Positions 1-8,341 are shown, counted from the first letter of the stretch. The stretch: DNA of 64,000 bases from Mycobacteriales bacterium (GCA_030697205.1 JAUYQP010000006.1:62001-126000); one strand, 5' to 3'. The notes: generated by a model not told the origin, from the sequence alone. Numbers and translations are program-made.

Positions 1-648
1 GCCAGAGCGGGTACGCCGCAGGGCCTCGTCGTCGTCGCCGAGTCCCAGACGGCCGGGCGCGGCCGCCTCGACCGGACGTGGGTCTCGCCGCCGCGCGCCG
101 GCCTCACCTTCTCGGCGCTGCTGCGGCCTGGTCTGCCGCCGGTCGACCTCCCCTGGGTGCCGCTGCTCAGCGGGGTCGCGGTCGCGCGGGCGTTGCGGGA
201 GCACACCGGTGTCGACGCTGTCCTCAAGTGGCCCAACGACGTGCTGGTCGACGGGCGCAAGCTCTGCGGCCTGCTCGCGGAGGTGCCGGTCGAGGGCGCC
301 GTCGTGGTCGGCATCGGCCTCAACGTCACGACCCGGGCCGAGGAGCTGCCGCACGAGCAGGCCACGTCGCTGCAGCTCGAGGGGGCGGAGGTGCTCGACC
401 GCGACACCCTGCTGCGGGCGGTCCTGCGCTCGCTGACCGACGTGCTCGCCCTGCTGCGCGACGACCGCGCGGCCGCCTTCTCGGCGTACCGCGCCCTGTG
501 CTCGACGCTCGGGACCGAGGTGCGGGTGGAGCGGCCCGACGGTGACAGCGGCACCGGTGTGGCCGAGCAGGTGGACGACCTCGGGCGGCTCGTCGTCGCC
601 GGCGTCGCCCACAGCGCCGGCGACGTCGTGCACGTCAGACGACCGTGA
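1..648 (+). CDS. birA: Biotin--[acetyl-CoA-carboxylase] ligase, 5' end cut by window edge
   Basis: This is the C-terminal 215 codons of BirA, which makes biotinyl-AMP and transfers biotin to carboxylase carrier lysines in the cytoplasm. Reading from base 1 gives the biotin-binding GRGR loop (visible codons 19-22) and the KWPND motif (76-80), both hallmarks of the ligase catalytic core. The small C-terminal SH3-like domain follows to the stop. Codon use matches the neighbours. The 3' end overlaps the convergent lipoprotein gene by 14 bases. The missing N-terminus lies before the window, so I cannot say whether a DNA-binding domain is present; actinobacterial BirA usually lacks one. Next to a PH-domain gene, as in the mycobacterial birA region. 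Confidence 0.93.
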   Translation, partial: ARAGTPQGLVVVAESQTAGRGRLDRTWVSPPRAGLTFSALLRPGLPPVDLPWVPLLSGVAVARALREHTGVDAVLKWPNDVLVDGRKLCGLLAEVPVEGAVVVGIGLNVTTRAEELPHEQATSLQLEGAEVLDRDTLLRAVLRSLTDVLALLRDDRAAAFSAYRALCSTLGTEVRVERPDGDSGTGVAEQVDDLGRLVVAGVAHSAGDVVHVRRP

Positions 649-1534
649 TGCGCTTGTCGTCGACGAAGGTCTCGCGGCCGTCCTCGGCCGAGCTCTCGAA
701 GGCCCGCAGCAGGTAGTCGCCTGGGGGCACGTCGGCGACCGCGCTCCAGCTGCCGCGACCGGGTGCGCCGGTGGAGGCGGTGGCGAAGCCCTCCTTGACG
801 ACGGTGCCGGCCTGCACGAGCTGCCAGGAGACGGTCGCCTCGAAGACGCTGGCCTCGCCGCCGAAGGTCGCGCCGCGGCGCAGGGTGCCGCCCTCGGTCG
901 GGGTGAGGACCCACACCGGCCCGAGCTCGTAGGCCGCCTCGCCGCGCGGCATCGGCTCGGAGCTGTCGACGTGCCCGGCGAGGCTCTCGACCTTGCGCCC
1001 CTCGACGAGGAGCTGGACGGCCTTGGCCGTCGGGTCGGCGGCGGTCGCGGTCCACACCAGCTGCTGCAGGCTCGCGCCCTCGAAGGCCGCGCCGGCCGAC
1101 ATCGTCTTCGCCTCCTCGGACAGGTCGACGACCAGCGTCGTGCCGTCCTTGCGGACACCGAGCACGCGGGTGCCCTTGGGCCAGAGGCTGGTGTAGCTGC
1201 CGTCCTGGGCCGGCGTCGTGAGCATCGCGGTCACGGCGTCGCGCACGACGGCGTCGGTCACCGGGCGGCGGTGGAACTCGCGGTAGAGCCGAGCCTCGGA
1301 CTCCGAGAGGTAGTAGACGGCGACGGCCCGGGTGGCCGGCGCGGGAGTGCTCGGCTCCGACGTCGGGGTCGCGGTCGGCTCGAGTGTCGGCGTCGCGGTC
1401 GGCTCCGGGCTCTCGGAGACCGTGGGGGACGGCGACGGGCCGGCCACGGTCGCGTCGTCACCGCAGCCGGTCAGCCCCGTCAGCAGGGCGGCGGCGAAGG
1501 CGAACGCGGTCAGGGGGGTGCGGGTGGCGGTCAT
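635..1534 (-). CDS. GerMN-domain lipoprotein with Gmad2-like C-terminal domain
   Basis: A 299-residue exported lipoprotein of unknown exact role. The N-terminus is a lipoprotein signal peptide ending in LTGC (lipid-modified Cys24). A Pro/Thr/Glu-rich spacer (about 30-70) follows, with imperfect EPTATPT repeats. Residues about 70-180 resemble the GerMN (sporulation/spore germination) fold. The last ~100 residues look like the Gmad2 Ig-like domain, for example the PPGDYLLRAFESS stretch. GerMN-Gmad2 lipoproteins are common in non-sporulating actinobacteria and are thought to act at the cell envelope. A GGAGG ribosome site precedes the ATG. Convergent with birA, with overlapping 3' ends. Confidence 0.8.
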   Translation of the reverse strand: MTATRTPLTAFAFAAALLTGLTGCGDDATVAGPSPSPTVSESPEPTATPTLEPTATPTSEPSTPAPATRAVAVYYLSESEARLYREFHRRPVTDAVVRDAVTAMLTTPAQDGSYTSLWPKGTRVLGVRKDGTTLVVDLSEEAKTMSAGAAFEGASLQQLVWTATAADPTAKAVQLLVEGRKVESLAGHVDSSEPMPRGEAAYELGPVWVLTPTEGGTLRRGATFGGEASVFEATVSWQLVQAGTVVKEGFATASTGAPGRGSWSAVADVPPGDYLLRAFESSAEDGRETFVDDKRITVV

Positions 1535-1619
1535 GGGTGCCTCCTCGGCGTGACGACGACACGAGCATGACGCGCGGCAGGGGCTGACGGTTCACAGGGT
1601 CGTGCGACAGGATCGCCCC

Positions 1620-2138
1620 ATGGCGTACTCACCGAAGGGCCTGGCCGAGGACGAGTCGATCGTGCTGGACCTGCACCCGCACTGGAAGGCGCTCGTCGCG
1701 CCCGTCGTCGTGCTGCTCGCGACCTGCGCAGGGGCGGGGTTCGGGATCGCCGCGACCCCCGACTACCAGTACGACGTGTGGGCGCGCGGCTTCATCGTCG
1801 TCGTCGCCCTGGTCGTGGTCGTGCTGTGGGCGCTGGTGCCGTTCCTGCGCTGGCGCACCACCCACTTCGTCGTCACGGACCGCCGGGTCCTGGTGCGCAC
1901 GGGGATCCTCGCCCGGCAGGGCCGCGACGTCCCGCTCTCGCGGATCAACGACATCACCTTCAGCCACACCGTCATCGAGCGGGTGCTGCGCTGCGGCACG
2001 CTGGTCATCGAGTCCGCCGGCGAGCGCGGTCAGGTGACGCTGTCCGACGTCCCGCACGTCGAGGACGTGCAGCGCACTGTCTACGAGCTCGTCGAGTCGA
2101 CCGATGACCGCCTGTCCGGCGGCCACCCCGACCACTAG
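1620..2138 (+). CDS. Bacterial PH-domain (DUF304-type) membrane protein
   Basis: A 172-residue membrane protein. Two hydrophobic helices (about 24-44 and 57-77) are followed by a cytoplasmic bacterial PH-like domain (about 85-160) containing RWRTTHFVVTDRRVLVRTG, typical of the YdbS/DUF304 family. Its role is unknown; the homologue beside birA in mycobacteria (Rv3278c, from memory) is also uncharacterised. I chose the ATG at 1620 rather than an in-frame GTG six codons earlier, because MAYSPK is the usual start style of the family. The stop overlaps the convergent small gene by four bases. Confidence 0.82.
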   Translation: MAYSPKGLAEDESIVLDLHPHWKALVAPVVVLLATCAGAGFGIAATPDYQYDVWARGFIVVVALVVVVLWALVPFLRWRTTHFVVTDRRVLVRTGILARQGRDVPLSRINDITFSHTVIERVLRCGTLVIESAGERGQVTLSDVPHVEDVQRTVYELVESTDDRLSGGHPDH

Positions 2139-2407
2139 CCGGGTTGCTCGTCCTGGGGGTAGGGCGGCCAGTCGCCCTGCGGTGCCCGGAAGCGCTGGAC
2201 CCGCCGCTGCTCCGCCCACGCGCCGGCCTGCTCGCCGGGGCCGCCGGCGTTGGTGCCGATGCAGCTGAGCGCCCCCACGAGCCCCGCGCCCAGGCAGACC
2301 ATGCCCGTCGTGGCTCCCCGGGGGCCCAGCGCCGCGGCGCCCACGAAGACCGTGGCGGCGCCCCCGCGTACGGCGAGGTAGCCCTTCTGCCGCACGGAGA
2401 GCGTCAC
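2135..2407 (-). CDS. Small hypothetical membrane protein
   Basis: A 90-residue protein that I do not recognise. It has two hydrophobic segments in the first half (around GGAATVFVGAAAL and TGMVCLGAGLVGALSC) and a short hydrophilic, Arg/Gln/Pro-rich C-terminal tail ending in YPQDEQPG. The in-frame open stretch continues upstream over the cyclase gene, but that part is antisense shadow. I placed the start at the GTG at 2407, just before the VTLSVRQKGYLAVR segment. Convergent with the PH-domain gene (four-base overlap) and divergent from the cyclase. Confidence 0.55.
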   Translation of the reverse strand: MTLSVRQKGYLAVRGGAATVFVGAAALGPRGATTGMVCLGAGLVGALSCIGTNAGGPGEQAGAWAEQRRVQRFRAPQGDWPPYPQDEQPG

Positions 2408-2431
2408 GACGCCGACGGTACGCCGCGGGCC

Positions 2432-2437
2432 TAGGGT
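2432..2437 (+). promoter_or_regulatory. -10-like TAGGGT placing the transcript start on the cyclase GTG
   Basis: TAGGGT is followed by exactly seven bases and then the GTG of the adenylate cyclase. That spacing puts the expected transcription start on the first base of the start codon, so the gene is probably leaderless. No ribosome binding site precedes the GTG, which agrees. The placement is inferred from the pattern seen at ten genes in this window. Confidence 0.5.
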
Positions 2438-2444
2438 CGGCACT

Positions 2445-3398
2445 GTGGAAGGACCCGAGGACCTCGAGGCCGCGCTGCTGGGTGCACCCGTCGAGCTCGA
2501 CCGCGACGAGGTGTCGGCCCTGGCCGGGATCCCCGAGCAGGAGGCCAGGGCCTTCTGGGTGGCGATGGGCTTTGCTGAGGTGCCGCCGGGGGAGAAGGCC
2601 TTCACCCGCCGCGACGCCGACGCACTACGCCACGCCCTGGCCCTGCGCGACAGCGGCATCGTGGCCGAGGGCACGCTGCTCGTGCTCGCCCGTGCGATGG
2701 GCCAGGGCCTGTCGCGGCTGGCGGAGGCGCAGGTGCAGGTGCTGCGCCAGCAGGCGGTCGACCTCACGACCGAGCAGGCCAGCGCCACGGTGGTCGCCGC
2801 GTCGACCGAGGTCCTGCCGCGGCTGGAGGCGCTGGTCGTGCACGTCTGGCGGCGGCAGTTCGCCGCCGCGACCGAGCGGGCCTTCGCGTCGCTGCAGGCC
2901 GACGGCGCCCCGGAGCTCGCCGTCGGCTTCATCGACCTCGTCGGCTTCACGCGCACCTCGCGCCAGATCGGCACTGGCGAGCTTGAGCAGCTGCTCGAGC
3001 GCTTCGAGAGCGAGACCTCGGTGCGGGTGACTGCGCACGGCGGCCGGGTCGTGAAGACCCTCGGAGACGCGGTGCTCTTCGTCTGCGACGACGTCGCGTC
3101 GGCGGTCGAGGTGGCGCTGCTCGCCGTCGACGCGCGCGCCGACGACGACACCGTGCCGGAGGTGCGGGCAGGGGTCGCTGTCGGCCCGCTGCTGCAGCGC
3201 CTCGGCGACGTCTTCGGCGAGCCGGTCAACCTCGCGAGCCGCCTCACCGACGAGGCGCGCCCGGGCACCGTGCTCGTCGACGGCCAGGTCGCCGACGCGC
3301 TCGCGAGCTCGCCCGCCTACGCGCTCCAGCGGCTGCACCGGCGCCCGGTGCGCGGCTACCGCGCCCTTGCGCCCTACCGTGTCCGTCGGCACACCTGA
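2445..3398 (+). CDS. Class III adenylate cyclase with N-terminal regulatory domain
   Basis: A 317-residue soluble cyclase that converts ATP to 3',5'-cAMP. The N-terminal ~155 residues are helical and resemble the regulatory half of mycobacterial Rv1264-type cyclases, which is a pH-sensing module in that protein. The catalytic domain (about 158-317) has the first metal-binding aspartate in FIDLVGFT (D164), the adenine-specifying lysine K204 and second metal aspartate D208 in VKTLGDAV, and the transition-state pair N262/R266 in VNLASR. All key residues are present, so activity is likely. No membrane segment. The start GTG sits seven bases after a TAGGGT hexamer. Confidence 0.88.
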   Translation: MEGPEDLEAALLGAPVELDRDEVSALAGIPEQEARAFWVAMGFAEVPPGEKAFTRRDADALRHALALRDSGIVAEGTLLVLARAMGQGLSRLAEAQVQVLRQQAVDLTTEQASATVVAASTEVLPRLEALVVHVWRRQFAAATERAFASLQADGAPELAVGFIDLVGFTRTSRQIGTGELEQLLERFESETSVRVTAHGGRVVKTLGDAVLFVCDDVASAVEVALLAVDARADDDTVPEVRAGVAVGPLLQRLGDVFGEPVNLASRLTDEARPGTVLVDGQVADALASSPAYALQRLHRRPVRGYRALAPYRVRRHT

Positions 3399-3421
3399 CA
3401 CCTGACCCCCCCGGAGCGACC

Positions 3422-3907
3422 GTGACCCTGTTCGACCTGCCCCTCGAGACGCTGTCCGGCGAGAAGACGACCCTCGGGGAGCTGACTGGCGGCAAGGCCG
3501 CGCTCGTCGTCAACGTCGCCTCCAAGTGCGGCCTCACCTCGCAGTACACCGGCCTCGAGGCGCTGCACGAGCAGCGCTCCGACGTCGTGGTCGTCGGGGT
3601 CCCGTGCAACCAGTTCAAGGGCCAGGAGCCGGGCAGCGCCGAGGAGATCCAGGAGTTCTGCTCGACCACCTACGGCGTGACCTTCCCCTTGCTCGCCAAG
3701 GTCGACGTCAACGGCGACGAGCGGCACCCGCTCTTCGACGAGCTCACTGCCTTCCCCGACACCGAGGGCGCGGCCGGCGACGTGCAGTGGAACTTCGAGA
3801 AGTGGCTGCTGTCTCCGGCGGGTGAGGTCGTCGCGCGGTTCCGCCCGCTCGTCGACCCGGCCGACCCGGCCATCGCCGGTGCCCTCGACGCGCTGGGTCA
3901 GGCCTGA
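3422..3907 (+). CDS. Glutathione peroxidase family (thioredoxin-dependent) peroxidase
   Basis: A 161-residue cytoplasmic peroxidase that reduces hydrogen peroxide or lipid hydroperoxides. The peroxidatic cysteine is C36 in NVASKCGLT (Cys rather than selenocysteine). The catalytic partners are Q68 in the GQEP motif, W123 and N124 in QWNFEK. C80 in EFCSTTYG sits where the resolving cysteine of thioredoxin-dependent family members lies, so thioredoxin or mycoredoxin is a more likely reductant than glutathione. Length is normal for the family. The 3' end overlaps the convergent MFS gene by ten bases. Confidence 0.93.
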   Translation: MTLFDLPLETLSGEKTTLGELTGGKAALVVNVASKCGLTSQYTGLEALHEQRSDVVVVGVPCNQFKGQEPGSAEEIQEFCSTTYGVTFPLLAKVDVNGDERHPLFDELTAFPDTEGAAGDVQWNFEKWLLSPAGEVVARFRPLVDPADPAIAGALDALGQA

Positions 3908-5091
3908 GGCAGGCGCTCCGCCACGGCCCGGCTGACCCGCGCCAGCAGCACCCCTGAGGCGACGCACAGCACGAGCGCACCGCCCCACAGCCAGCCCTCA
4001 CCGGCGCGCGCGAGGACCTGGGTGCCGAGCAGCGGTGCGACCAGGCCGGCAACGCCGTACGACAGCCCGTGCACGCCCATGTATCGACCGCGCAGGTGGG
4101 TCGGTGCGAGCTGGCCGACGAGCGCGCCGAGAACGCCGGCGGCGAGGACCTCGCCGATGGTCCAGACGGTGAGGGCCGCGAGGTGGCCGACGAGGTCGTC
4201 GGCCAGCGCCGTCGCCCCGAAGCCGATGCCCTGCAGGACACCGGCCCACAGCAGCAGCCGGTCCGCGCGCCCGGCGAGCACGCCGAGCAGCAGCGGCTGC
4301 AGGACGATGATGAGCAGCCCGTTGACCCCCAGCACCGAGCCGTAGGCCGCGGTCGACAGCCCGTCGGCGGTGAAGGCGAGCGGCAGCGTGAGGAAGGCCT
4401 GCAGGTAGACGATCGCCTGAAGCAGCGTCCCCACGCACATCGTCACCATGAGCGGGTCGCGCAGGACGTCGCGGGTGCTGCCGCTGCGCTCCGTCGTCGC
4501 CGGCTTGGTCTCGGGCACGCCGCGCAGCAGCAGCAGCGCGAAGGCCACGCAGGTCGCGGCGTCGAGGACGAACAGCAGCCAGTAACCGCGTACGGCGAGC
4601 AGGCCCGCCAGCGGGGTCGCCACCGCGAAGCCGAGGTTGATGGCCCAGAAGCTCAGCGCCATCGCCCGCGGCAGGTCGGCCGGTGCCACGAGGTCGACGA
4701 CCGCCGCCCGCGAGGCCGGGCGGAACAGGTCGAGGCACAGCCCGTAGACGGCGGCCGTGACGGCGATCGCGAGCAGCGAGCGGGCCGCACCGAGCACGAG
4801 CAGCGACCCGGCGCTCGACAGCAGGCCCAGCACCATGGTGCGCCGTCGCCCGATCCGGTCGGCCAGCGCGCCACCCACCGGCTGGCTCACCGCGCAGCCC
4901 AGGCCGAAGAGCGTGAGGACGTAGCCGGTCTCGGTGACCGAGGCGTCGCGCACCTGGGTGAGGTAGAGCGCGAGCAGCGGCTGCACGAAGCCGCCGAGCC
5001 GGTTGACCAGCGTGCCCCACCACAGGACCCAGAACGACCGGGGCAGACCGCCGGCGTGGCGCTGCCACCGGGTCGCGGTCTCGACGGTCAC
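3898..5091 (-). CDS. Major facilitator superfamily transporter
   Basis: A 397-residue polytopic inner-membrane protein with about 12 predicted helices and a central hydrophilic loop (TKPATTERSGST). The MFS motif A, GGALADRIGRRR, lies between helices 2 and 3. The overall pattern resembles drug-efflux members of the 12-helix DHA1 group, but nothing in the sequence fixes the substrate. It is divergent from nothing and is followed head-to-tail by no regulator; the GtrA-like gene lies just upstream on the same strand, 22 bases away. Confidence 0.88.
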   Translation of the reverse strand: MTVETATRWQRHAGGLPRSFWVLWWGTLVNRLGGFVQPLLALYLTQVRDASVTETGYVLTLFGLGCAVSQPVGGALADRIGRRRTMVLGLLSSAGSLLVLGAARSLLAIAVTAAVYGLCLDLFRPASRAAVVDLVAPADLPRAMALSFWAINLGFAVATPLAGLLAVRGYWLLFVLDAATCVAFALLLLRGVPETKPATTERSGSTRDVLRDPLMVTMCVGTLLQAIVYLQAFLTLPLAFTADGLSTAAYGSVLGVNGLLIIVLQPLLLGVLAGRADRLLLWAGVLQGIGFGATALADDLVGHLAALTVWTIGEVLAAGVLGALVGQLAPTHLRGRYMGVHGLSYGVAGLVAPLLGTQVLARAGEGWLWGGALVLCVASGVLLARVSRAVAERLPQA

Positions 5092-5113
5092 CGAGCCACC
5101 GTCCCGCGCCCGT

Positions 5114-5641
5114 CTAGTGGGTATCGGACGGTGCGGGAGCGGGGTGCTCCTCGAGGTCGAGGACGACCGCGGCGACGACGTCCCCGTCGTACGCCGCCTC
5201 CTCGACCGCCTCGTGCTTCATCCAGACGAAGCGCCGGTAGGACCAGAAGCGGAAGGTGGTCCCGAGCACCAGGCCCACGCCGTTGGCGGCGATGTTGTCG
5301 GCGAGCCGGCTCTCGAAGCCCAGCACGTAGTGGGAGACGGCGAGGCAGACCAGCGAGATGGCCAGCCCGATCGCGTTGAGGACGGCGAACAGGGTGTACT
5401 CGCGGCGCAGCCCCGTGCGCTCGCGGTGCTTGAACGACCAGTGGCGGTTGAGGAAGAAGGCGTTGGTCGCGGCGATGACCGTCGACACGACCTTCGACGT
5501 CAGCGGCTTGTCCGTCAGGTGCAGGACGACGTTGAAGACCAGCAGGTCCACGCCGAGGCTGAGCAGGCCGACGAGCCCGAACTTGGCGAGCTCCGAGAAC
5601 ACCGTCCGCAGCCGCTGCTCGAGGCTGCGCAGCGCGCTCAC
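5114..5641 (-). CDS. GtrA-family membrane protein
   Basis: A 175-residue protein with four hydrophobic segments and the signature pieces of the GtrA/DPMS family: FGLVGLLSLGVDLLVF at the N-terminus, then the conserved N-x-x-x-NRHWSF pattern after helix 2. Family members are proposed to flip or help flip polyprenyl-phosphate-linked sugars. A GtrA-like gene sits at the same place beside purK in mycobacteria (Rv3277, from memory). The start is the GTG at 5641. The C-terminus is acidic and likely cytoplasmic. Divergent from the phosphatase gene, with 45 bases between. Confidence 0.85.
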   Translation of the reverse strand: MSALRSLEQRLRTVFSELAKFGLVGLLSLGVDLLVFNVVLHLTDKPLTSKVVSTVIAATNAFFLNRHWSFKHRERTGLRREYTLFAVLNAIGLAISLVCLAVSHYVLGFESRLADNIAANGVGLVLGTTFRFWSYRRFVWMKHEAVEEAAYDGDVVAAVVLDLEEHPAPAPSDTH

Positions 5642-5686
5642 CGGACCACCGTCATGGCGTCAAGACTAGGGCGGCAGACTGTCGGC

Positions 5687-6436
5687 ATGCTGTGGCTCGA
5701 GCTCGAGGGTGCCGTCAACGTCAGGGACGTGGGTGGGCTGACCACCACCGACGGCCGCACCACCCGCCCGCGTGCGCTGCTGCGCGCGGACAACCTGCAG
5801 GACCTCACCGCAGCCGACGTCGCCGCGCTCGAGGCCTGGGGCGTGCGGACCGTCGTCGACCTGCGGCACCCGGCCGAGGTCGAGGCCCACGGGCCGACCC
5901 CGCTGTCCGGCCGGGTGACCCACCGCGAGGTGTCGCTCATCCCGCAGGTGCCCGACGGCGAGGCGGCGCAGGCCGCCGTCCCGTCGCGCGAGCACCGCGC
6001 GGGCGAGCACCCGACCCACATGGAGGGCTTCTACCTCGGCTACGTCGAGGACGCCCCCGACGGCATCGCGGAGGCGCTGCGCCTGATCGCCGACGACGGC
6101 CCGGTCCTCGTGCACTGCGCGGCAGGCAAGGACCGCACGGGGGTGGTGGTCGCCCTGGCGCTGCTGCTCGCCGGCGTGACCCGCGAAGAGGTCGTCGCCG
6201 ACTACGTCCGCTCCGCCGAGCGGATCGAGGGCGTGCTGGCACGGCTGCGGTCGAGCCCGCTCTACGCCGCGTCGCTCGCGGAGGCGACCGTGGACGACGT
6301 GGTGCCGGTGGCGCGCTCGATGGAGCGCTTCCTCGACCTGGTCGACGAGCGCTACGGCGGCCCGCTGGGGCTCGCGCACTCGGTGGGGCTCGACGACGCG
6401 ACCCTGCAGCGGCTGCGCGACCGGCTCGTCGGCTAG
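5687..6436 (+). CDS. Tyrosine-specific protein phosphatase (PtpB/LipA-type)
   Basis: A 249-residue cytoplasmic phosphatase. The P-loop HCAAGKDRTG holds the nucleophile C144 and the phosphate-binding R150 (CX5R), with the extra K148 and D149 typical of PtpB-like lipid and tyrosine phosphatases. The N-terminal NVRDVGGL motif is also characteristic of this group. Residues about 60-120 include a mobile segment as in M. tuberculosis PtpB. Start is the ATG at 5687, preceded by CAGACT and six bases, so it may be leaderless. Its TAG stop forms the first half of the -10-like element of purK. Substrate unknown. Confidence 0.87.
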   Translation: MLWLELEGAVNVRDVGGLTTTDGRTTRPRALLRADNLQDLTAADVAALEAWGVRTVVDLRHPAEVEAHGPTPLSGRVTHREVSLIPQVPDGEAAQAAVPSREHRAGEHPTHMEGFYLGYVEDAPDGIAEALRLIADDGPVLVHCAAGKDRTGVVVALALLLAGVTREEVVADYVRSAERIEGVLARLRSSPLYAASLAEATVDDVVPVARSMERFLDLVDERYGGPLGLAHSVGLDDATLQRLRDRLVG

Positions 6437-6439
6437 CGT
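6434..6439 (+). promoter_or_regulatory. -10-like TAGCGT for purK, built on the upstream stop codon
   Basis: TAGCGT is followed by seven bases and then the purK GTG, the same leaderless layout as at the cyclase gene. The first three bases are the TAG stop codon of the phosphatase, so translation end and promoter share the same bases. Confidence 0.45.
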
Positions 6440-6446
6440 CGGCGCA

Positions 6447-7613
6447 GTGGTGATCCGCGCGGCCATGGGCCTTCCTGTGGTCGGCATGGTCGGCGGCGGG
6501 CAGCTGTCCCGCATGACGCACCAGGCCGCCATCTCCCTGGGACTGTCGCTGCGCGTGCTCGCCGACGCCACCCACGACAGCGCCGCCCTCGTCGCGCAGG
6601 GCGTCTCGCTCGGGGAGCACACCTCGCTGGCCGACCTGACGGCCTTCGCCGAGCAGTGCGAGGTCGTGACCTTCGACCACGAGCACGTCCCCGGCGAGCT
6701 GATCGCCGCCCTCGAGCAGGCCGGTCACACGGTGCTGCCCGGCAGCGCGGCCCTGCTGCATGCCCAGGACAAGCAGGTCATGCGCGAGCGGCTGCTGGCC
6801 CTCGGCGTCCCGGTGCCCGCCTTCGCGGCCGTGACGACCGCGGACGAGCTGGAGGCCTTCGGTGCCGCCCACGGCTGGCCCGTGGTCCTCAAGGCCGCCA
6901 CCGGGGGGTACGACGGGAAGGGCGTGTGGGTGGTCGCCTCCGTCGAGGACGCCGCCCCTGTGCTGGCGAGCGGGGTCCGGCTCGTCGCCGAGGAGCACGT
7001 CGCCCTGCAGCGCGAGCTGGCCGCTGTGGTCGCGCGCTCGCCCTACGGCCAGGCCGCCGCCTGGCCGGTCGTCGAGACCGTGCAGTCCGACGGCATCTGC
7101 GTCGAGGTCGTCGCCCCCGCCCCCCACCTGCCCGAGGTGCTCGCGCTCGAGGCCCAGGCCCTCGCGCTGCACCTCGCCGACGCGCTCGGGGTCGTCGGCG
7201 TGCTCGCGGTCGAGCTGTTCGAGACCGCGGGCGGGCTGCTGGTCAACGAGCTGGCGATGCGCCCGCACAACAGCGCGCACTGGACCATCGAGGGGGCCAG
7301 GACCTCGCAGTTCGAGCAGCACCTGCGGGCGGTCCTCGACTACCCGCTCGGCGCGACCGGCCTCACCGCCCCTTGGGTCGTCATGGGCAACGTCCTCGGC
7401 GGCGCGCTGTCCGACGACGTCGGCGAACTCGACCGCCGGATGCACCTGCTGATGGCGCACGACCCGGCCCTGAAGGTGCACCTCTACGGCAAGGACGTCC
7501 GGCCAGGGCGCAAGATCGGGCACGTGACGGCCCTGGGCAGCGACCTCGCCAACACCCGACGCCGCGCCCAGGAGGGCGCGGCCTACCTGCGGACCGGGGA
7601 GTGGCCCTCATGA
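6447..7613 (+). CDS. purK: N5-carboxyaminoimidazole ribonucleotide synthase
   Basis: A 388-residue ATP-grasp enzyme that makes N5-CAIR from AIR, bicarbonate and ATP in purine synthesis. The N-terminal nucleotide-binding stretch [11 protein letters not shown] is diagnostic for PurK. The ATP-grasp core has [17 protein letters not shown], and the later [16 protein letters not shown] segment carries the metal and product-binding residues. It is coupled to purE by an ATGA overlap, so the two act in sequence: PurE converts N5-CAIR to CAIR. The GTG at 6447 was chosen because it sits directly after the TAGCGT element; a second possible start, ATG, follows six codons on. Confidence 0.95.
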   Translation: MVIRAAMGLPVVGMVGGGQLSRMTHQAAISLGLSLRVLADATHDSAALVAQGVSLGEHTSLADLTAFAEQCEVVTFDHEHVPGELIAALEQAGHTVLPGSAALLHAQDKQVMRERLLALGVPVPAFAAVTTADELEAFGAAHGWPVVLKAATGGYDGKGVWVVASVEDAAPVLASGVRLVAEEHVALQRELAAVVARSPYGQAAAWPVVETVQSDGICVEVVAPAPHLPEVLALEAQALALHLADALGVVGVLAVELFETAGGLLVNELAMRPHNSAHWTIEGARTSQFEQHLRAVLDYPLGATGLTAPWVVMGNVLGGALSDDVGELDRRMHLLMAHDPALKVHLYGKDVRPGRKIGHVTALGSDLANTRRRAQEGAAYLRTGEWPS

Positions 7614-8107
7614 GCGTGCGCGTCGGGATCATCATGGGCAGCGACTCGGACTGGCCGGTCATGTCGGCTGCCGCGACCGCGCTCGAGGAGTTCGACATCG
7701 CCCACGAGGTTCGGGTCGTCTCGGCGCACCGCACGCCTCGGGAGATGCTCGACTACGCCGCCTCCGCGGCCGGTCGTGGCCTGCAGGTCGTCGTCGCCGG
7801 GGCCGGCGGTGCCGCGCACCTGCCCGGCATGGTCGCCTCGATGACGCCGCTTCCCGTTATCGGCGTCCCCGTGCCGCTGGCCTATCTCGACGGCATGGAC
7901 AGCCTGCTCTCGATCGTCCAGATGCCGGCCGGGGTGCCGGTCGCGACCGTGTCGATCGGCGGCGCCCGCAACGCCGGCCTGCTCGCCGTACGCGTGCTGG
8001 CTGCCTCCGACCCCGCTCTGCTCGCCCGGGTGGCGGCCTTCCAGGACGACCTGGCCGCGACGGCCCGCGCCAAGGACGAGGCACTGCAGCGGACCCGTCA
8101 GGCCTGA
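7610..8107 (+). CDS. purE: N5-carboxyaminoimidazole ribonucleotide mutase
   Basis: A 165-residue class I PurE that moves the carboxylate of N5-CAIR to give CAIR. The N-terminal GSDSDW motif (10-15) and SAHRTP (38-43, with the catalytic His) are both intact. The conserved GGAAHLPGM and [17 protein letters not shown] blocks of the octamer core are also present. The ATG overlaps the purK stop (ATGA). A strong inverted repeat lies about 45 bases after its stop and probably ends the transcript. Confidence 0.96.
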   Translation: MSVRVGIIMGSDSDWPVMSAAATALEEFDIAHEVRVVSAHRTPREMLDYAASAAGRGLQVVVAGAGGAAHLPGMVASMTPLPVIGVPVPLAYLDGMDSLLSIVQMPAGVPVATVSIGGARNAGLLAVRVLAASDPALLARVAAFQDDLAATARAKDEALQRTRQA

Positions 8108-8151
8108 CCCACCCCCCGGTCACCCCCCCCGCACCCCCCGGGTCACCCCTC

Positions 8152-8212
8152 CGCTTGTGCGCTGCTGTCGGCGCTACGGACCCCCGCTAGCGCCGACAGT
8201 CGCGCACAAGCG
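8152..8212. terminator. Long inverted repeat after purE (25-base arms, 23 matching)
   Basis: The arms at 8152-8176 and 8188-8212 are reverse complements at 23 of 25 positions, with an 11-base loop rich in C. The core TGTCGGCGCTA/TAGCGCCGACA pairs perfectly, as does the outer CGCTTGTGCGC. There is no T run, as is usual in high-GC terminators. It could equally be a dispersed palindromic repeat; the length and symmetry are greater than a simple terminator needs. Confidence 0.65.
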
Positions 8213-8230
8213 GTCTGGGGTGGAGCGTGA

Positions 8231-8266
8231 GGGTGCGGGTGCGGGTGCGGGTGCGGGTGCGGGTGA
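8231..8266 (+). repeat. GGGTGC hexamer tandem repeat
   Basis: Five exact GGGTGC units are followed by one GGGTGA. The tract lies between the inverted repeat and the HxlR operator and is non-coding in the chosen annotation. Such tracts can vary in copy number by slippage. Confidence 0.8.
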
Positions 8267-8293
8267 GCGCGGGTGGAGAACATATGCATCCGG

Positions 8294-8317
8294 TTCCTGG
8301 ATGTGCTAGTCCAGGAA
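8294..8317. promoter_or_regulatory. Operator-like perfect inverted repeat before the HxlR gene
   Basis: TTCCTGGA and TCCAGGAA form a perfect 8-base inverted repeat with an 8-base spacer. It ends 24 bases before the ATG of the HxlR regulator and would cover the -35 region of its putative leaderless promoter. HxlR proteins bind as dimers and often repress their own gene, so this is the likely autoregulatory site. Confidence 0.7.
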
Positions 8318-8329
8318 GCAGACTTATCG

Positions 8330-8335
8330 TACCCT
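8330..8335 (+). promoter_or_regulatory. -10-like TACCCT before the HxlR gene
   Basis: TACCCT is followed by six bases and then the ATG at 8342. This matches the TAnnnT-N6/7-start pattern seen elsewhere in the window and places the operator at roughly -48 to -25. A TATCGT five bases upstream is an alternative -10. Confidence 0.45.
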
Positions 8336-8341
8336 GAGGCG

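Noticed and set aside
8273-8341. 23-codon N-terminal extension of the HxlR protein
   Set aside because: It would run through the operator-like repeat and has no family similarity. The ATG at 8342 fits the family start.
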